Below are positions 1-7,601 of a stretch of 64,000 nt of DNA, piece by piece. The translations under genes were made by a program, and so were the position numbers. This DNA is from JAXLYX01 sp046351215 (GTDB lineage Bacteria; Myxococcota_A; Polyangia; Polyangiales; Houyiibacteriaceae), in contig JAXLYX010000022.1 of assembly GCA_046351215.1 (NCBI GenBank), positions 19,831 to 83,830 of the forward strand, read 5' to 3'. The notes beneath the pieces were generated by a model that ran no database searches, was not told the origin of the DNA, and saw only the letters and a list, made by a program, of their open reading frames with translations. The stretch's first letter is position 1. Each line of letters starts with the position of its first letter.

Positions 1-812
1 CGCGCGTCCGGATCGCGCGCGAGGGCCGAGAGGACCACCTGCGCGAGGCCCTCCGGCAGGTTGGCGGCGAACGCACGCGGCGAAGGCGGGTTCTGCGTCG
101 CGATCTCGATCACGAGCGACTCGTAGCTCTCGGCCTCGTAGGGCGTGCGACCCGTGAGGAGCTCGTAGAGGATCAGACCGAGCGCGAAGACGTCGACGCG
201 CTCGTCGAGCGTCGAGCCCGCGCGCAGCTGCTCGGGCGCCATGTAGCGCGGAGTCCCGATCACCATGCCGGAGCGCGTGAGGCCGAGATCCTTCTTCGGA
301 CCGAGCGGGCGTGCGACTCCGAAGTCGAGCACCTTCGCGCCCGCGACCCGACCCGCGGCATCGAAGAGCACGAAGAGGTTCTCGGGCTTCAGGTCGCGAT
401 GCAGGAGGCCCGCGTAGTGCGCCGCGGCCACGCCCTGCATCGCCGGGAGCAGGAGCCGGATGGCCTCGGCGGGATCGAGCGCGCGCTTGCCCGCGTAGTC
501 GCGGAGGTTCCGTCCGGCGAGCAGCTCCATCACGAGGAAGGGCACGCCGTCGTGCTCCCCGACGTCGAGCACCGTCACCACGTTCGGATGGTCGACCGCG
601 CCCATCGCGCGGGCCTCGAGCAGCATCCGCTTCGAGAGCTCCTCCGACGGTGCCAGCAATTGCTTGAGGGCCACGCGCCGGCCCGTGCCGACGTGCCTCG
701 CCCTGTGCACCGCGCCCATGCCGCCGGCTCCGAGCAGGCCCTCGACGACGTAGCGCTCGGCCACGACCGTCCCCTCGGGCAGCGGATCGAAGCTGTCTTT
801 CTCTCGGCTCAT
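1..812 (-). CDS. Ser/Thr protein kinase, N-terminal 270 residues (gene runs off the left edge)
   Basis: Hanks-type Ser/Thr kinase that phosphorylates proteins in the cytoplasm; its substrate is unknown. The ATG at 812 gives MSREKDSFDPLPEG, a short leader before the kinase fold. Visible motifs are the Gly-rich loop GAGGMGAV (about residues 28-35), ATP-binding Lys50 in VALKQLL, the catalytic loop HRDLKPEN (catalytic Asp140), DFG at 163-165 and the activation segment GTPRYMAPEQ (about 186-195). All residues for activity are present. The C-terminal half, where such proteins carry TPR, PEGA or membrane segments, lies outside the window. The coding sequence continues past base 1 without a stop. The family call is firm; the role is not known. 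Confidence 0.95.
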   Translation of the reverse strand, partial: MSREKDSFDPLPEGTVVAERYVVEGLLGAGGMGAVHRARHVGTGRRVALKQLLAPSEELSKRMLLEARAMGAVDHPNVVTVLDVGEHDGVPFLVMELLAGRNLRDYAGKRALDPAEAIRLLLPAMQGVAAAHYAGLLHRDLKPENLFVLFDAAGRVAGAKVLDFGVARPLGPKKDLGLTRSGMVIGTPRYMAPEQLRAGSTLDERVDVFALGLILYELLTGRTPYEAESYESLVIEIATQNPPSPRAFAANLPEGLAQVVLSALARDPDA

Positions 813-889
813 CTGTCGAGGGGTGGCGGGGGCTCGCGGCGCGTCGGCCGCCCATTCCCGTGGACCCCCATCATGACACGGCGGCGCCT

Positions 890-2422
890 TCAGTCGGAAG
901 CCCGAGCCCCCACCCGGCGGTAGACGCGCCACGGGCCGCGTTCCAGTTGGAGCTCCCACCGATCCGGAGCGGCGCCGATCGCACCGGGGCCGCCGCGCAC
1001 GAGGGCGAAGTCGTACCAGCCGAGATCCCGACGCGGATCGACGAGCTCCGGCGTCCACTCCCAACGCGGCGGCACGCGCGGGGGACGGTTGCCCTCGCGG
1101 AACCGGTAGGGGCAGGCCGGGAAGTCGGCGAAGCTGAACATCGCGGCGCCGCCGCGCACCGCCTGCTCGTAGGCCGCGTAGTGCAGGAAGGGCGAGAACT
1201 TCACCTCGCGGGAGCCGCGATCGAAGATCAGCCCGACGACCTTCGAGCCGCGCGGGATCGTCCCGAAGACCTCGTCGACGAGGCCCACCTCCTGCTGGTC
1301 GAACACCGTGAACGCACGCGCGATCTCGTTCGACGAGAGGACGGAGAGCACGGCGACGGCGACGGCGAGCACGAGGCCCTCGGCCCGCTTCGGCACCTCG
1401 AGGGAGGGCACGAGGAAGACGAGGGCGAGGAGCGGGAATCGGGGCGCGATCGGCCAGATCCAATCGTACGACTCGGGCGCGAGGAAGTAGCCGGCGAGCG
1501 CGAGGGGCGCGAGCCACGCGACCACCCGGCGCGCCCTCGTCGCGAGCGGGTCGCCCGCCGAGGGCTCGATGGCGGAGAGGCCGACGGCGAGGAGCACCAG
1601 CACGGCGAAGGCCGCGAGGTACACGTCGTCGCGCGGGCCGTGCAGGACGTCGGTCAGCCAGCCCGGGGCGTTGCGGATCGCGTCGCCGACCGGCGTGAAC
1701 GTCGGCGAGGGACCTGTGCCGCTCGTGCCGGACGCCGCGTTGACCGTGGCTCGTCCCGCGGGGCTCGAGACCATCCAACCGAGCGCGGCGAGACCGGCCG
1801 GCACGAGGAGCGCGAGACGTCGCACGGTGTCGCGCGGGGTTCCTCCGACGAGGATCGCCATCGCCCCGAGCCCGAGGAAGGCGAAGGGGAGCACGTGCGT
1901 GTAGAAGGCGACGAAGGCGACGATCGCGAGGCCGACGGCCCTCGGCCGCGTCCACTCCGCCCGGAGCCGCACCGCGAGCGCGAGCCCCCCGAGCGCGAGG
2001 GGGATCGCCGCGACGAAGTTGAAGAACCCGAGGACGAGGTGCGCGTTCCAGGTGAGCGGCAGCACGAAGAGGGCGGCGCGCTCGTCGCGTCCGAGCGCCC
2101 GGAGGAGCGCGCGCATGGCGTAGGGCGTGCCCACGATCGCCGCCGAGAGGACCAGCGTGTTGGCGCGCACCACGCCGAGGAGCTTCGCGAGCGCCGCCAC
2201 GACGAGGTAGTAGGCGAGGTACTGCGTCCGCCCGAGCTCGATCGTGTAGAAGGCGTCGAAGTGGAGCGCCGGGTCGCCGTGGTCGGCGAGGATGCGGACC
2301 GCGGCCAGGTGCTGGGGCAGGTCCTGCAGGGGCGGATGCGCCACGGCCCAGAGCGGATGCGCCGCCTGCAGCGCGAGCAGCGCGAAGGAGAGCTCGAAGA
2401 GGACCAGCGAACGGCGTTCCAC
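890..2422 (-). CDS. Polytopic membrane protein, GT-C glycosyltransferase-like, unknown function
   Basis: A 510-residue integral membrane protein with about ten hydrophobic helices spread along its length. The start is GTG at 2422 (MERRSLVLFELSFALLAL). The first predicted external loop after helix 1 contains QDLPQHLAAVRI, an acidic residue in the place where GT-C glycosyltransferases keep their catalytic Asp. The C-terminal 130 residues are mostly soluble and include a WYDFALVRGG segment, as in the periplasmic tails of such enzymes. A GT-C-like lipid-linked sugar transferase is an inference from topology only. The gene is divergent from the MoaD-MoaE gene, with 74 bp between the two starts. 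Confidence 0.75.
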   Translation of the reverse strand: MERRSLVLFELSFALLALQAAHPLWAVAHPPLQDLPQHLAAVRILADHGDPALHFDAFYTIELGRTQYLAYYLVVAALAKLLGVVRANTLVLSAAIVGTPYAMRALLRALGRDERAALFVLPLTWNAHLVLGFFNFVAAIPLALGGLALAVRLRAEWTRPRAVGLAIVAFVAFYTHVLPFAFLGLGAMAILVGGTPRDTVRRLALLVPAGLAALGWMVSSPAGRATVNAASGTSGTGPSPTFTPVGDAIRNAPGWLTDVLHGPRDDVYLAAFAVLVLLAVGLSAIEPSAGDPLATRARRVVAWLAPLALAGYFLAPESYDWIWPIAPRFPLLALVFLVPSLEVPKRAEGLVLAVAVAVLSVLSSNEIARAFTVFDQQEVGLVDEVFGTIPRGSKVVGLIFDRGSREVKFSPFLHYAAYEQAVRGGAAMFSFADFPACPYRFREGNRPPRVPPRWEWTPELVDPRRDLGWYDFALVRGGPGAIGAAPDRWELQLERGPWRVYRRVGARASD

Positions 2423-2496
2423 GGCGCGGCGAGCCTACACCAGTTGTCCTTCGCTTGCCGGGAACGCCACGCGCTCTAGAGTGGCGGGAGCGCCGC

Positions 2497-3177
2497 ATGT
2501 CCACGCTCCTCGTCCGCTACCACGCCGCCGCCCGCGAGCTCGCAGGAGCCTCGGAGGAGCCTCTCGACGTTCCGGAGCACGGCCTCGCGGCGAGCGCCCT
2601 CCGCGAGCGCCTCGCCGAGCGTCACGAGCGCCTCGCGCCCCACCTCGCGCGCATGCGCCTCGCCGTGAACGGCGAATTCGCGCCTGCCGACGTTTGCCTC
2701 GCCGCCGGCGACGTCGTCGATCTGCTCCCCCCCTTCGCCGGAGGCTCGCCCGTCGCGCTCTCGGCCATCCGGGACACGCCCCTCTCCCTCGACGAATGCG
2801 TGCGCGCCGTGTCGCACCCTTCCGCGGGCGGCATCGCGATCTTCACCGGCGTCGTCCGCGACCACGCCGACGGGAAGGCCGTGGCGCGCCTCGACTACGA
2901 GCACCACGAGACCCTCGCCCCGAAGGCCATGCTCGCCGTGCTCGAGGGCGTCGCCGCCGAGCTCCCGGGCGTGCGGCTGGCCGCGACCCATCGGGTCGGC
3001 GCCCTCGCGGTCGGCGACCTCGCGGTCGTCGTCGCCGCCAGCGCCCCCCATCGGGACGAGGCCTTCCGGGCCTGCCGGCTCGCGATCGACCGCATCAAGG
3101 AGTCGGTTCCCATCTGGAAGAAGGAGTGGGAGCCGGGGGGCGAGGCGAGCTGGGTGAACCTCGAGCCCAAGGGCTGA
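2497..3177 (+). CDS. moaD-moaE: Fused molybdopterin synthase, MoaD-MoaE
   Basis: A single 226-residue protein joins both subunits of molybdopterin synthase, which adds the dithiolene sulfurs to cPMP in molybdenum cofactor synthesis. Residues 1-83 are MoaD-like (ubiquitin fold), ending in LLPPFAGG with the di-glycine at 82-83. About residues 95-226 are MoaE-like, with the active-site region KESVPIWKKEW near the C terminus. The ATG at 2497 is preferred because GGCGGGAG lies just upstream and a longer reading only adds a non-conserved leader. MoaD needs a free C-terminal Gly-Gly to carry sulfur, but here Ser-Pro follows, so cleavage after Gly83 is expected. M. tuberculosis MoaX has the same fused layout and is processed. 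modABC at 57319-59637 could supply the molybdate. Confidence 0.92.
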   Translation: MSTLLVRYHAAARELAGASEEPLDVPEHGLAASALRERLAERHERLAPHLARMRLAVNGEFAPADVCLAAGDVVDLLPPFAGGSPVALSAIRDTPLSLDECVRAVSHPSAGGIAIFTGVVRDHADGKAVARLDYEHHETLAPKAMLAVLEGVAAELPGVRLAATHRVGALAVGDLAVVVAASAPHRDEAFRACRLAIDRIKESVPIWKKEWEPGGEASWVNLEPKG

Positions 3178-3226
3178 TCGTCCGGACCTGGGGACTCCCG
3201 TCCCTTGGGCGTACGAATTCGTCACA

Positions 3227-4174
3227 ATGAGTCAGCCCGCTTTCGTCGCCCCCGCGTCCGTGCGAGGCTGGTCACTTCCTCCCATGACGCTCCTCCGGCG
3301 CGACAGCACGATCCCCGAGGCCCTGCCCGCGCCGCGCGCGGAGCTCCTCCGAGACGTCTTCGGCGCCCAGAGCCGCGGCGAGCTCGTGCTCCGCTTCGTG
3401 CCCCGCATCGCGCTCGACGACGGTCGCGTCGACGTCTGCGAGTCGTTCGTCACCTGGGAGCATCCGCGGCACGGGCCGATCGCGGACACCGTCTTCGTGC
3501 CGCTCCTCCGGGAGCTCGAGCTGATGAACCGCTTCTCGCGGTTCTGGCTCTTCGGCGTGGCGGCGTACGCCACCCGCTGGCCCGGCCGCCCGCGCCCGCG
3601 CGTCTCGATGCGCCTCGGCTACGACGACTTCGCGGGCGAGGGCTTCGACGTGACCTTCCGACACACGCTGCGCGCCATGGGGCTCGAGCTCTCGCGGCTC
3701 GAGCTCAGCATCCCCGCGCAGGCGCTCGCGCGGGGAACGCCCGAGGTCACGCGCGTCATCGCCGGCCTCCGCGCCGACGGGGCGCGCATCCTCGTCCGCG
3801 ATCCCGAGCCCGTCCTCGCGTGGTTCCTCTCGTGCGCGCAGCTCCCCGCGGATGCGCTGCTCCTGCCCCGTCGCCTCGTCGCGGCCGTGGCCTCGCACGC
3901 GAAGGAGCGGGGCGATGCCCGCGTCCTCTCCGGGCTCGCGAGCTCGCTCCACCTCGAGCTCGTGGCCGAGGGCGTCGCGACGGATGCGGAGGAGGACGCG
4001 GCGATCGCGCTCGGCGCGCGCTACGTCAGCGGCTCGCTCCACGGCCCCGCCCTCTCGGGCCCCGAGCTCGAGCGTTGGCTCGAGCGTCGCCTCGAGAGCG
4101 GTGCACCGCCACGGCGCGTCTCGTGGCCGGATGCCGAAGCGCATCCGGCGCTGCGCAGCACCCGCGATCGCTGA
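3227..4174 (+). CDS. Degenerate EAL-domain protein
   Basis: A 315-residue protein that follows the EAL (cyclic-di-GMP phosphodiesterase) fold almost end to end but has lost catalytic residues. The EAL signature is replaced by CESFVTWEHP (Glu kept, Ala-Leu lost). The Asn of the NxS motif is Arg in SMRLGYDDF, the ELTE motif reads ELSIP, and the paired Asp of DDFG is missing (LVRDPEPV). VAEGVATDAE and the terminal GARYVSGSLHGP, matching VAEGVET and GxxxxQGYLF, are kept as structural echoes. It is therefore probably a non-hydrolysing binding or regulatory domain. The start is ATG at 3227; a second in-frame ATG at 3284 is possible because conservation begins after it. It is convergent with the TetR gene. 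Confidence 0.75.
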   Translation: MSQPAFVAPASVRGWSLPPMTLLRRDSTIPEALPAPRAELLRDVFGAQSRGELVLRFVPRIALDDGRVDVCESFVTWEHPRHGPIADTVFVPLLRELELMNRFSRFWLFGVAAYATRWPGRPRPRVSMRLGYDDFAGEGFDVTFRHTLRAMGLELSRLELSIPAQALARGTPEVTRVIAGLRADGARILVRDPEPVLAWFLSCAQLPADALLLPRRLVAAVASHAKERGDARVLSGLASSLHLELVAEGVATDAEEDAAIALGARYVSGSLHGPALSGPELERWLERRLESGAPPRRVSWPDAEAHPALRSTRDR

Positions 4175-4215
4175 TCGGCCTGCGGGGCGAGCCCCCGCGC
4201 CGCGGCTCAGGCCGA
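4175..4215. terminator. Nested inverted repeat between convergent genes
   Basis: Outer arms TCGGCCTG (4175-4182) and CAGGCCGA (4208-4215) enclose an inner hairpin, GCGGGG / CCCCGC (4182-4198) with a 5-base loop. It begins one base after the EAL-like gene and covers the last codons of the tetR gene. There is no T-tract. A bidirectional terminator is inferred. Confidence 0.5.
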
Positions 4216-4914
4216 GCGGCGCCGCGCCTTCGGGACCACGCCGGAGATGTTGTCCTCGGACGCGCTGGTCTCCGGCCGCTTCACGCCGTTCAGGAGCACG
4301 TCGACCACGAGGTCGGCGTAGCGCTCCGCGATCGTGGGATCGGTGACGTCGATCTTGAAGAGCTGCTTGGCCTGCACGGGCACGAGGGCGAGGTAGCTCG
4401 CCGCGCCCATGCCGAGCATCGCCACGAGGCGCATGTCGAGCGAGCGGACCTCGCCGCCCGTGACGGCCTCGTCGATCATCAGGCCCACGCGCATGGCGAG
4501 CGGACGGATGTGCTTGTCGATCGCGTACCGGATCGGCTCGTCGTCGCGCGAGGACTCGCGCACGAGGATGCGGAGCAGCTCCGGGCGCCGCGTGGTGTAG
4601 AGGACGAGATGCCTCATCACGATGCGCACGCGCGTCGCCGCGTCGAGACCCGCGAGGGCGTCGAGCAGCGGACCGTGGACCGCCTCGAACTCGCCGAAGG
4701 CCTCGTCGACGGAGGCCTTCCACAGATCGAGCTTGGTCCCGAAGTGATGGTGGATGAGCGGCTGCGTGACGCCCGCGTTCTTCGCGATGCGTACGGTGGA
4801 CGCGCCGTCGAGGCCGAACGAGGCGAACTCCTCGAGCGCGGCCCGCAGGATCTGCGTCCGGCCCGAAGGGGGCGGCGTCGAGCGCGGGGTCGCGGCTGCG
4901 GGGTCCGATGCCAT
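4207..4914 (-). CDS. TetR/AcrR family transcriptional regulator
   Basis: A 235-residue one-component repressor. The N-terminal helix-turn-helix is clear: RTQILRAALEEFASFGLDGA, then AGVTQPLIHHHFGTKLDLW (about residues 19-66), the HHxF-K-L pattern typical of TetR recognition helices. The rest is an all-helical ligand-binding and dimer domain of normal length. The C-terminal 20 residues are polar and probably disordered (KARRRSA end). The ATG at 4914 leaves an 18-residue Pro/Ala-rich leader. It is divergent from the CPBP protease gene with 131 bp between the starts, so that gene or its own promoter is the likely target; I saw no clear palindrome there. The ligand is unknown. Confidence 0.93.
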   Translation of the reverse strand: MASDPAAATPRSTPPPSGRTQILRAALEEFASFGLDGASTVRIAKNAGVTQPLIHHHFGTKLDLWKASVDEAFGEFEAVHGPLLDALAGLDAATRVRIVMRHLVLYTTRRPELLRILVRESSRDDEPIRYAIDKHIRPLAMRVGLMIDEAVTGGEVRSLDMRLVAMLGMGAASYLALVPVQAKQLFKIDVTDPTIAERYADLVVDVLLNGVKRPETSASEDNISGVVPKARRRSA

Positions 4915-5045
4915 GAGCCGTTAAAGTACAATGCTTCCGCGAGGGGTCAATCCACCGAAGCGTCCATCCGCTGACCTGGGCGGCCAGGGCCCGCGTTCCC
5001 GGTGAGGGCGCGCGCGTTCCGTCCCTTCCCGTGTAGGATGGACCG

Positions 5046-6275
5046 ATGGCCAGGGCACTCGTGCTACTCGCGATCCTGCTCTTCGCAGGCTCGATGGCGC
5101 TCGGCGTGCGGCGCGTGGCCTTCCACCAGGACCGCGAGCTCGGCCTCGTCACCGACCCCGTGACGCTCGGGACCGCCCATGACCGCATCCTGGGACGTGC
5201 CCGACTCCTCGAGGGCCAGTCCGTGACGTTCGAGGCCTGCTCGACCTCGCGCTTCCCGGCCTCGTTCCGCGACGCGCTCTCCTTCGAGGTCGTCGACGTC
5301 GAGGGCGGCGCCGAGGCTCTCGAGGCCCCCCTCGATGCCGCCCGTCTCGAGACCGTCCGACGCGGACCGACCGTCGGCTGCGTGACGCTCGGCCGGGCCG
5401 AGCACCTCGGGGTCACGAGCACCTATGGCATCCGCATCCGCACCGCGCCCTCCGTGGCGAACGAGGTCGCGAGCGCGACCGTCGTCTTCCGCATCCTCGC
5501 GCGCGACCATCCGGGCGACGCCGATCTCCTACCGATCCTCCTCGGCCTGCTCTCGGCGCTCTCCCTCGTCGTGGGGCTCGCGCTCGGCTTCACGCCCGCT
5601 CCGTCCGGCGGCGGGAAGGCTCCTTCGCTCCGCCCGGGGGCGGCCGCCGCGCTCGCCGTCAGCGCGCTCGTCGTCGGCTTCGGCCTGCCGAGCCTCTTCC
5701 CCGTGCAGGGCTCCCTCGGAGGTCTCCTCCGCGCCTCCGTGATCGTGACGGCGGAGCTGCTCGCGCTCGGTCTCGCGCGACTCGCGATCCCCGCGGAGCG
5801 GAGGCGGCTGCGGCTCGGCTTCGAGCGTCCGCGTGCCTCCCGGCTCGCGTGGGCCACCGCCCCTCTCGTCGGTTTCGCGCTCCACCGGATCGGAGGCGTC
5901 TTCGTCGCCATGGTGCCGAGCACGGGCGTCGCTCCCGTCGAGGCTTTCGTCTCCTTCACGAGCGGGTTCGTGGTCGTCTCCCTCGTCGGCGTGATCGCGC
6001 CCGTGGTGGAGGAGCTCTTCTTCCGGGGTCTGTTCTACGGCCTCGTCGAGGAGGCCAGCGGGCCGAACGCCGCGATGCTCGCGAGCGCCGCGCTCTTCGC
6101 GCTCGTTCACGTCCCGCAGGACTTCGGCGCGTGGGGTCCGATGGCCTCGATCGCCTTCCTCGGGCTCGCGCTCGCGGTGCTGCGGCGCGTGACGGGCTCG
6201 TCCCTCGTCCCCGCGGCCGCCCACCTCACCCACAACGTGCTCGTCACCCTGGTCGCGCTCGCCGCGCACCGATGA
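5046..6275 (+). CDS. CPBP family intramembrane metalloprotease (Abi/CAAX protease-like)
   Basis: A 409-residue membrane protein. Residues 1-165 hold an N-terminal anchor and a soluble extracytoplasmic region with two Cys; the C-terminal half is polytopic. The family motifs are present in order: VVEELFFRG (Glu322, Glu323, Arg327), FALVHVPQ with the metal-binding His, and HLTHNVLV near the end. These residues form the metal site of CPBP intramembrane proteases, so it is probably active, cleaving membrane substrates that cannot be named from sequence. The added N-terminal extracytoplasmic domain is longer than in minimal CPBP proteins. It is divergent from tetR and convergent with the M16 peptidase gene (12 bp between stops). 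Confidence 0.88.
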   Translation: MARALVLLAILLFAGSMALGVRRVAFHQDRELGLVTDPVTLGTAHDRILGRARLLEGQSVTFEACSTSRFPASFRDALSFEVVDVEGGAEALEAPLDAARLETVRRGPTVGCVTLGRAEHLGVTSTYGIRIRTAPSVANEVASATVVFRILARDHPGDADLLPILLGLLSALSLVVGLALGFTPAPSGGGKAPSLRPGAAAALAVSALVVGFGLPSLFPVQGSLGGLLRASVIVTAELLALGLARLAIPAERRRLRLGFERPRASRLAWATAPLVGFALHRIGGVFVAMVPSTGVAPVEAFVSFTSGFVVVSLVGVIAPVVEELFFRGLFYGLVEEASGPNAAMLASAALFALVHVPQDFGAWGPMASIAFLGLALAVLRRVTGSSLVPAAAHLTHNVLVTLVALAAHR

Positions 6276-6287
6276 CGAGGCTCCGCC

Positions 6288-7601
6288 TCAGGCGACCACG
6301 ATCGGTCCGCGCGGCCCGCCCAGGCCTTCCACGAAGCCCCGGGCCTTGTCCTCGACGCGGCCCGTCGGATCGCCGACGACCGCGACGTGGACGTTCTCGT
6401 CGCGGAACACGTCGGCCGCGACACGACGCACGTCGTCGGCCGTGACCGATTTCGCACGCGCCTCGGCCACGTCGAACGACTCGCGCACGCCGAAGAGGGT
6501 CCGCGTCGCGTGCCAGAGCGCCGTGTTGTGCGCGTCGTCGAGGGTCGCGACGAGGTCCCAGAGGTAGCGCTTGCGGACGCGCTCGAGCTCCTCGGCGCTC
6601 ACGTCGGCGTCCCGGAGGCCGCGCGCCAGCGTGTGGAGCTCCTTCAGCAGCTCGGGCAGCTTGCCGTGCTCCACCGAGGCGCCGAGGTCGAACACGCCGC
6701 AGTCCTCGTAGGGATCGATGCCGGCGAAGCTGTCGTACGCCATGCCGAGCTGATCGCGCAGGCGATGGTGCAGGCGGCTCCCCATGCCGTCGTCGAGCGT
6801 GCGCGCGAGGAAATCGAGCGCGAGCCCGTCGGGATGGGACTCGCCGTACGCGTGGAAGCTCATGCGCACGTGGCATTGCGTGCCGGGGTCGCGGACGAGC
6901 CCGAAGCGCTCGCCCCGACCGTCGAGCACGGGCGTGTTCGGCACCGTGCGGTGGCCTCGCGGGAGGCCGCCGAAGCAGCGCGCGAGGACCTGGGCGAGGC
7001 GGCCCGGCTCGAAGGGCCCGGCGACGGCGATCACCGAGTTCGCGCCGACGTAGTGGTGGGCGAGGAACTCGCGCAGATCCTTCTCGGTCAGCGCCAGGAT
7101 CCCGTCGATCGTGCCCGTGATCGTCTGACCGAGCCCGTGATCGCGGAAGAGCAGGCGACGCGAGAGGTTGTCGACGTTCACGTCGACCCCGTCCTCGTCG
7201 AGATCCTCGAGGAGCTCCTCCTTCAGGATCTTCTTCTCGAGCTCGAGGTCGAGGAAGAGCGGCGCGAGGAGCACCTCGGCGAAGCGATCGAGGCCCTCCT
7301 CGAGCGACTCGGGGGGCAGGGTCAGCTCGTAGGTCGTGAAGTCGACGTGCGTCGTCGCGTCGAGCTGACCGCCGAGCTCCTCGATCGCGAGGTTCAGCGC
7401 ACGCGCCGAGGGGAAGCGCCGCGAGCCTCGGAACATCATGTGCTCGAGCACGTGGCTGATCCCGTTCTTCGACGGGGCCTCGTAGCGCGCACCCGCCTTC
7501 ACCGCGAAGATCACGGTGACGGTGTGCAGGTGCGGCAGCGGGACGAGGACGAGCTCGAGACCGTTGGCGAGCGTCTCGCGGGCGAGCGGCAGACGGTTCA
7601 A
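6288..7601 (-). CDS. M16 family zinc metallopeptidase
   Basis: A 437-residue pitrilysin-family peptidase. The inverted zinc motif HxxEH is at residues 50-54 (HVLEH, in ISHVLEHMMFRGS), and the downstream Glu ligand is probably in KEELLEDLDEDG. The length fits a single M16 unit with an N-terminal catalytic and a C-terminal inactive lobe, as in processing-peptidase-like bacterial enzymes. There is no signal peptide, so it may be cytosolic or anchored through a partner. The start is TTG at 7601 and overlaps the TGA of the PpiD-like gene by four bases (TTGA), so translation is probably coupled. The pairing suggests a joint role in folding or clearing envelope proteins. Confidence 0.93.
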   Translation of the reverse strand: MNRLPLARETLANGLELVLVPLPHLHTVTVIFAVKAGARYEAPSKNGISHVLEHMMFRGSRRFPSARALNLAIEELGGQLDATTHVDFTTYELTLPPESLEEGLDRFAEVLLAPLFLDLELEKKILKEELLEDLDEDGVDVNVDNLSRRLLFRDHGLGQTITGTIDGILALTEKDLREFLAHHYVGANSVIAVAGPFEPGRLAQVLARCFGGLPRGHRTVPNTPVLDGRGERFGLVRDPGTQCHVRMSFHAYGESHPDGLALDFLARTLDDGMGSRLHHRLRDQLGMAYDSFAGIDPYEDCGVFDLGASVEHGKLPELLKELHTLARGLRDADVSAEELERVRKRYLWDLVATLDDAHNTALWHATRTLFGVRESFDVAEARAKSVTADDVRRVAADVFRDENVHVAVVGDPTGRVEDKARGFVEGLGGPRGPIVVA

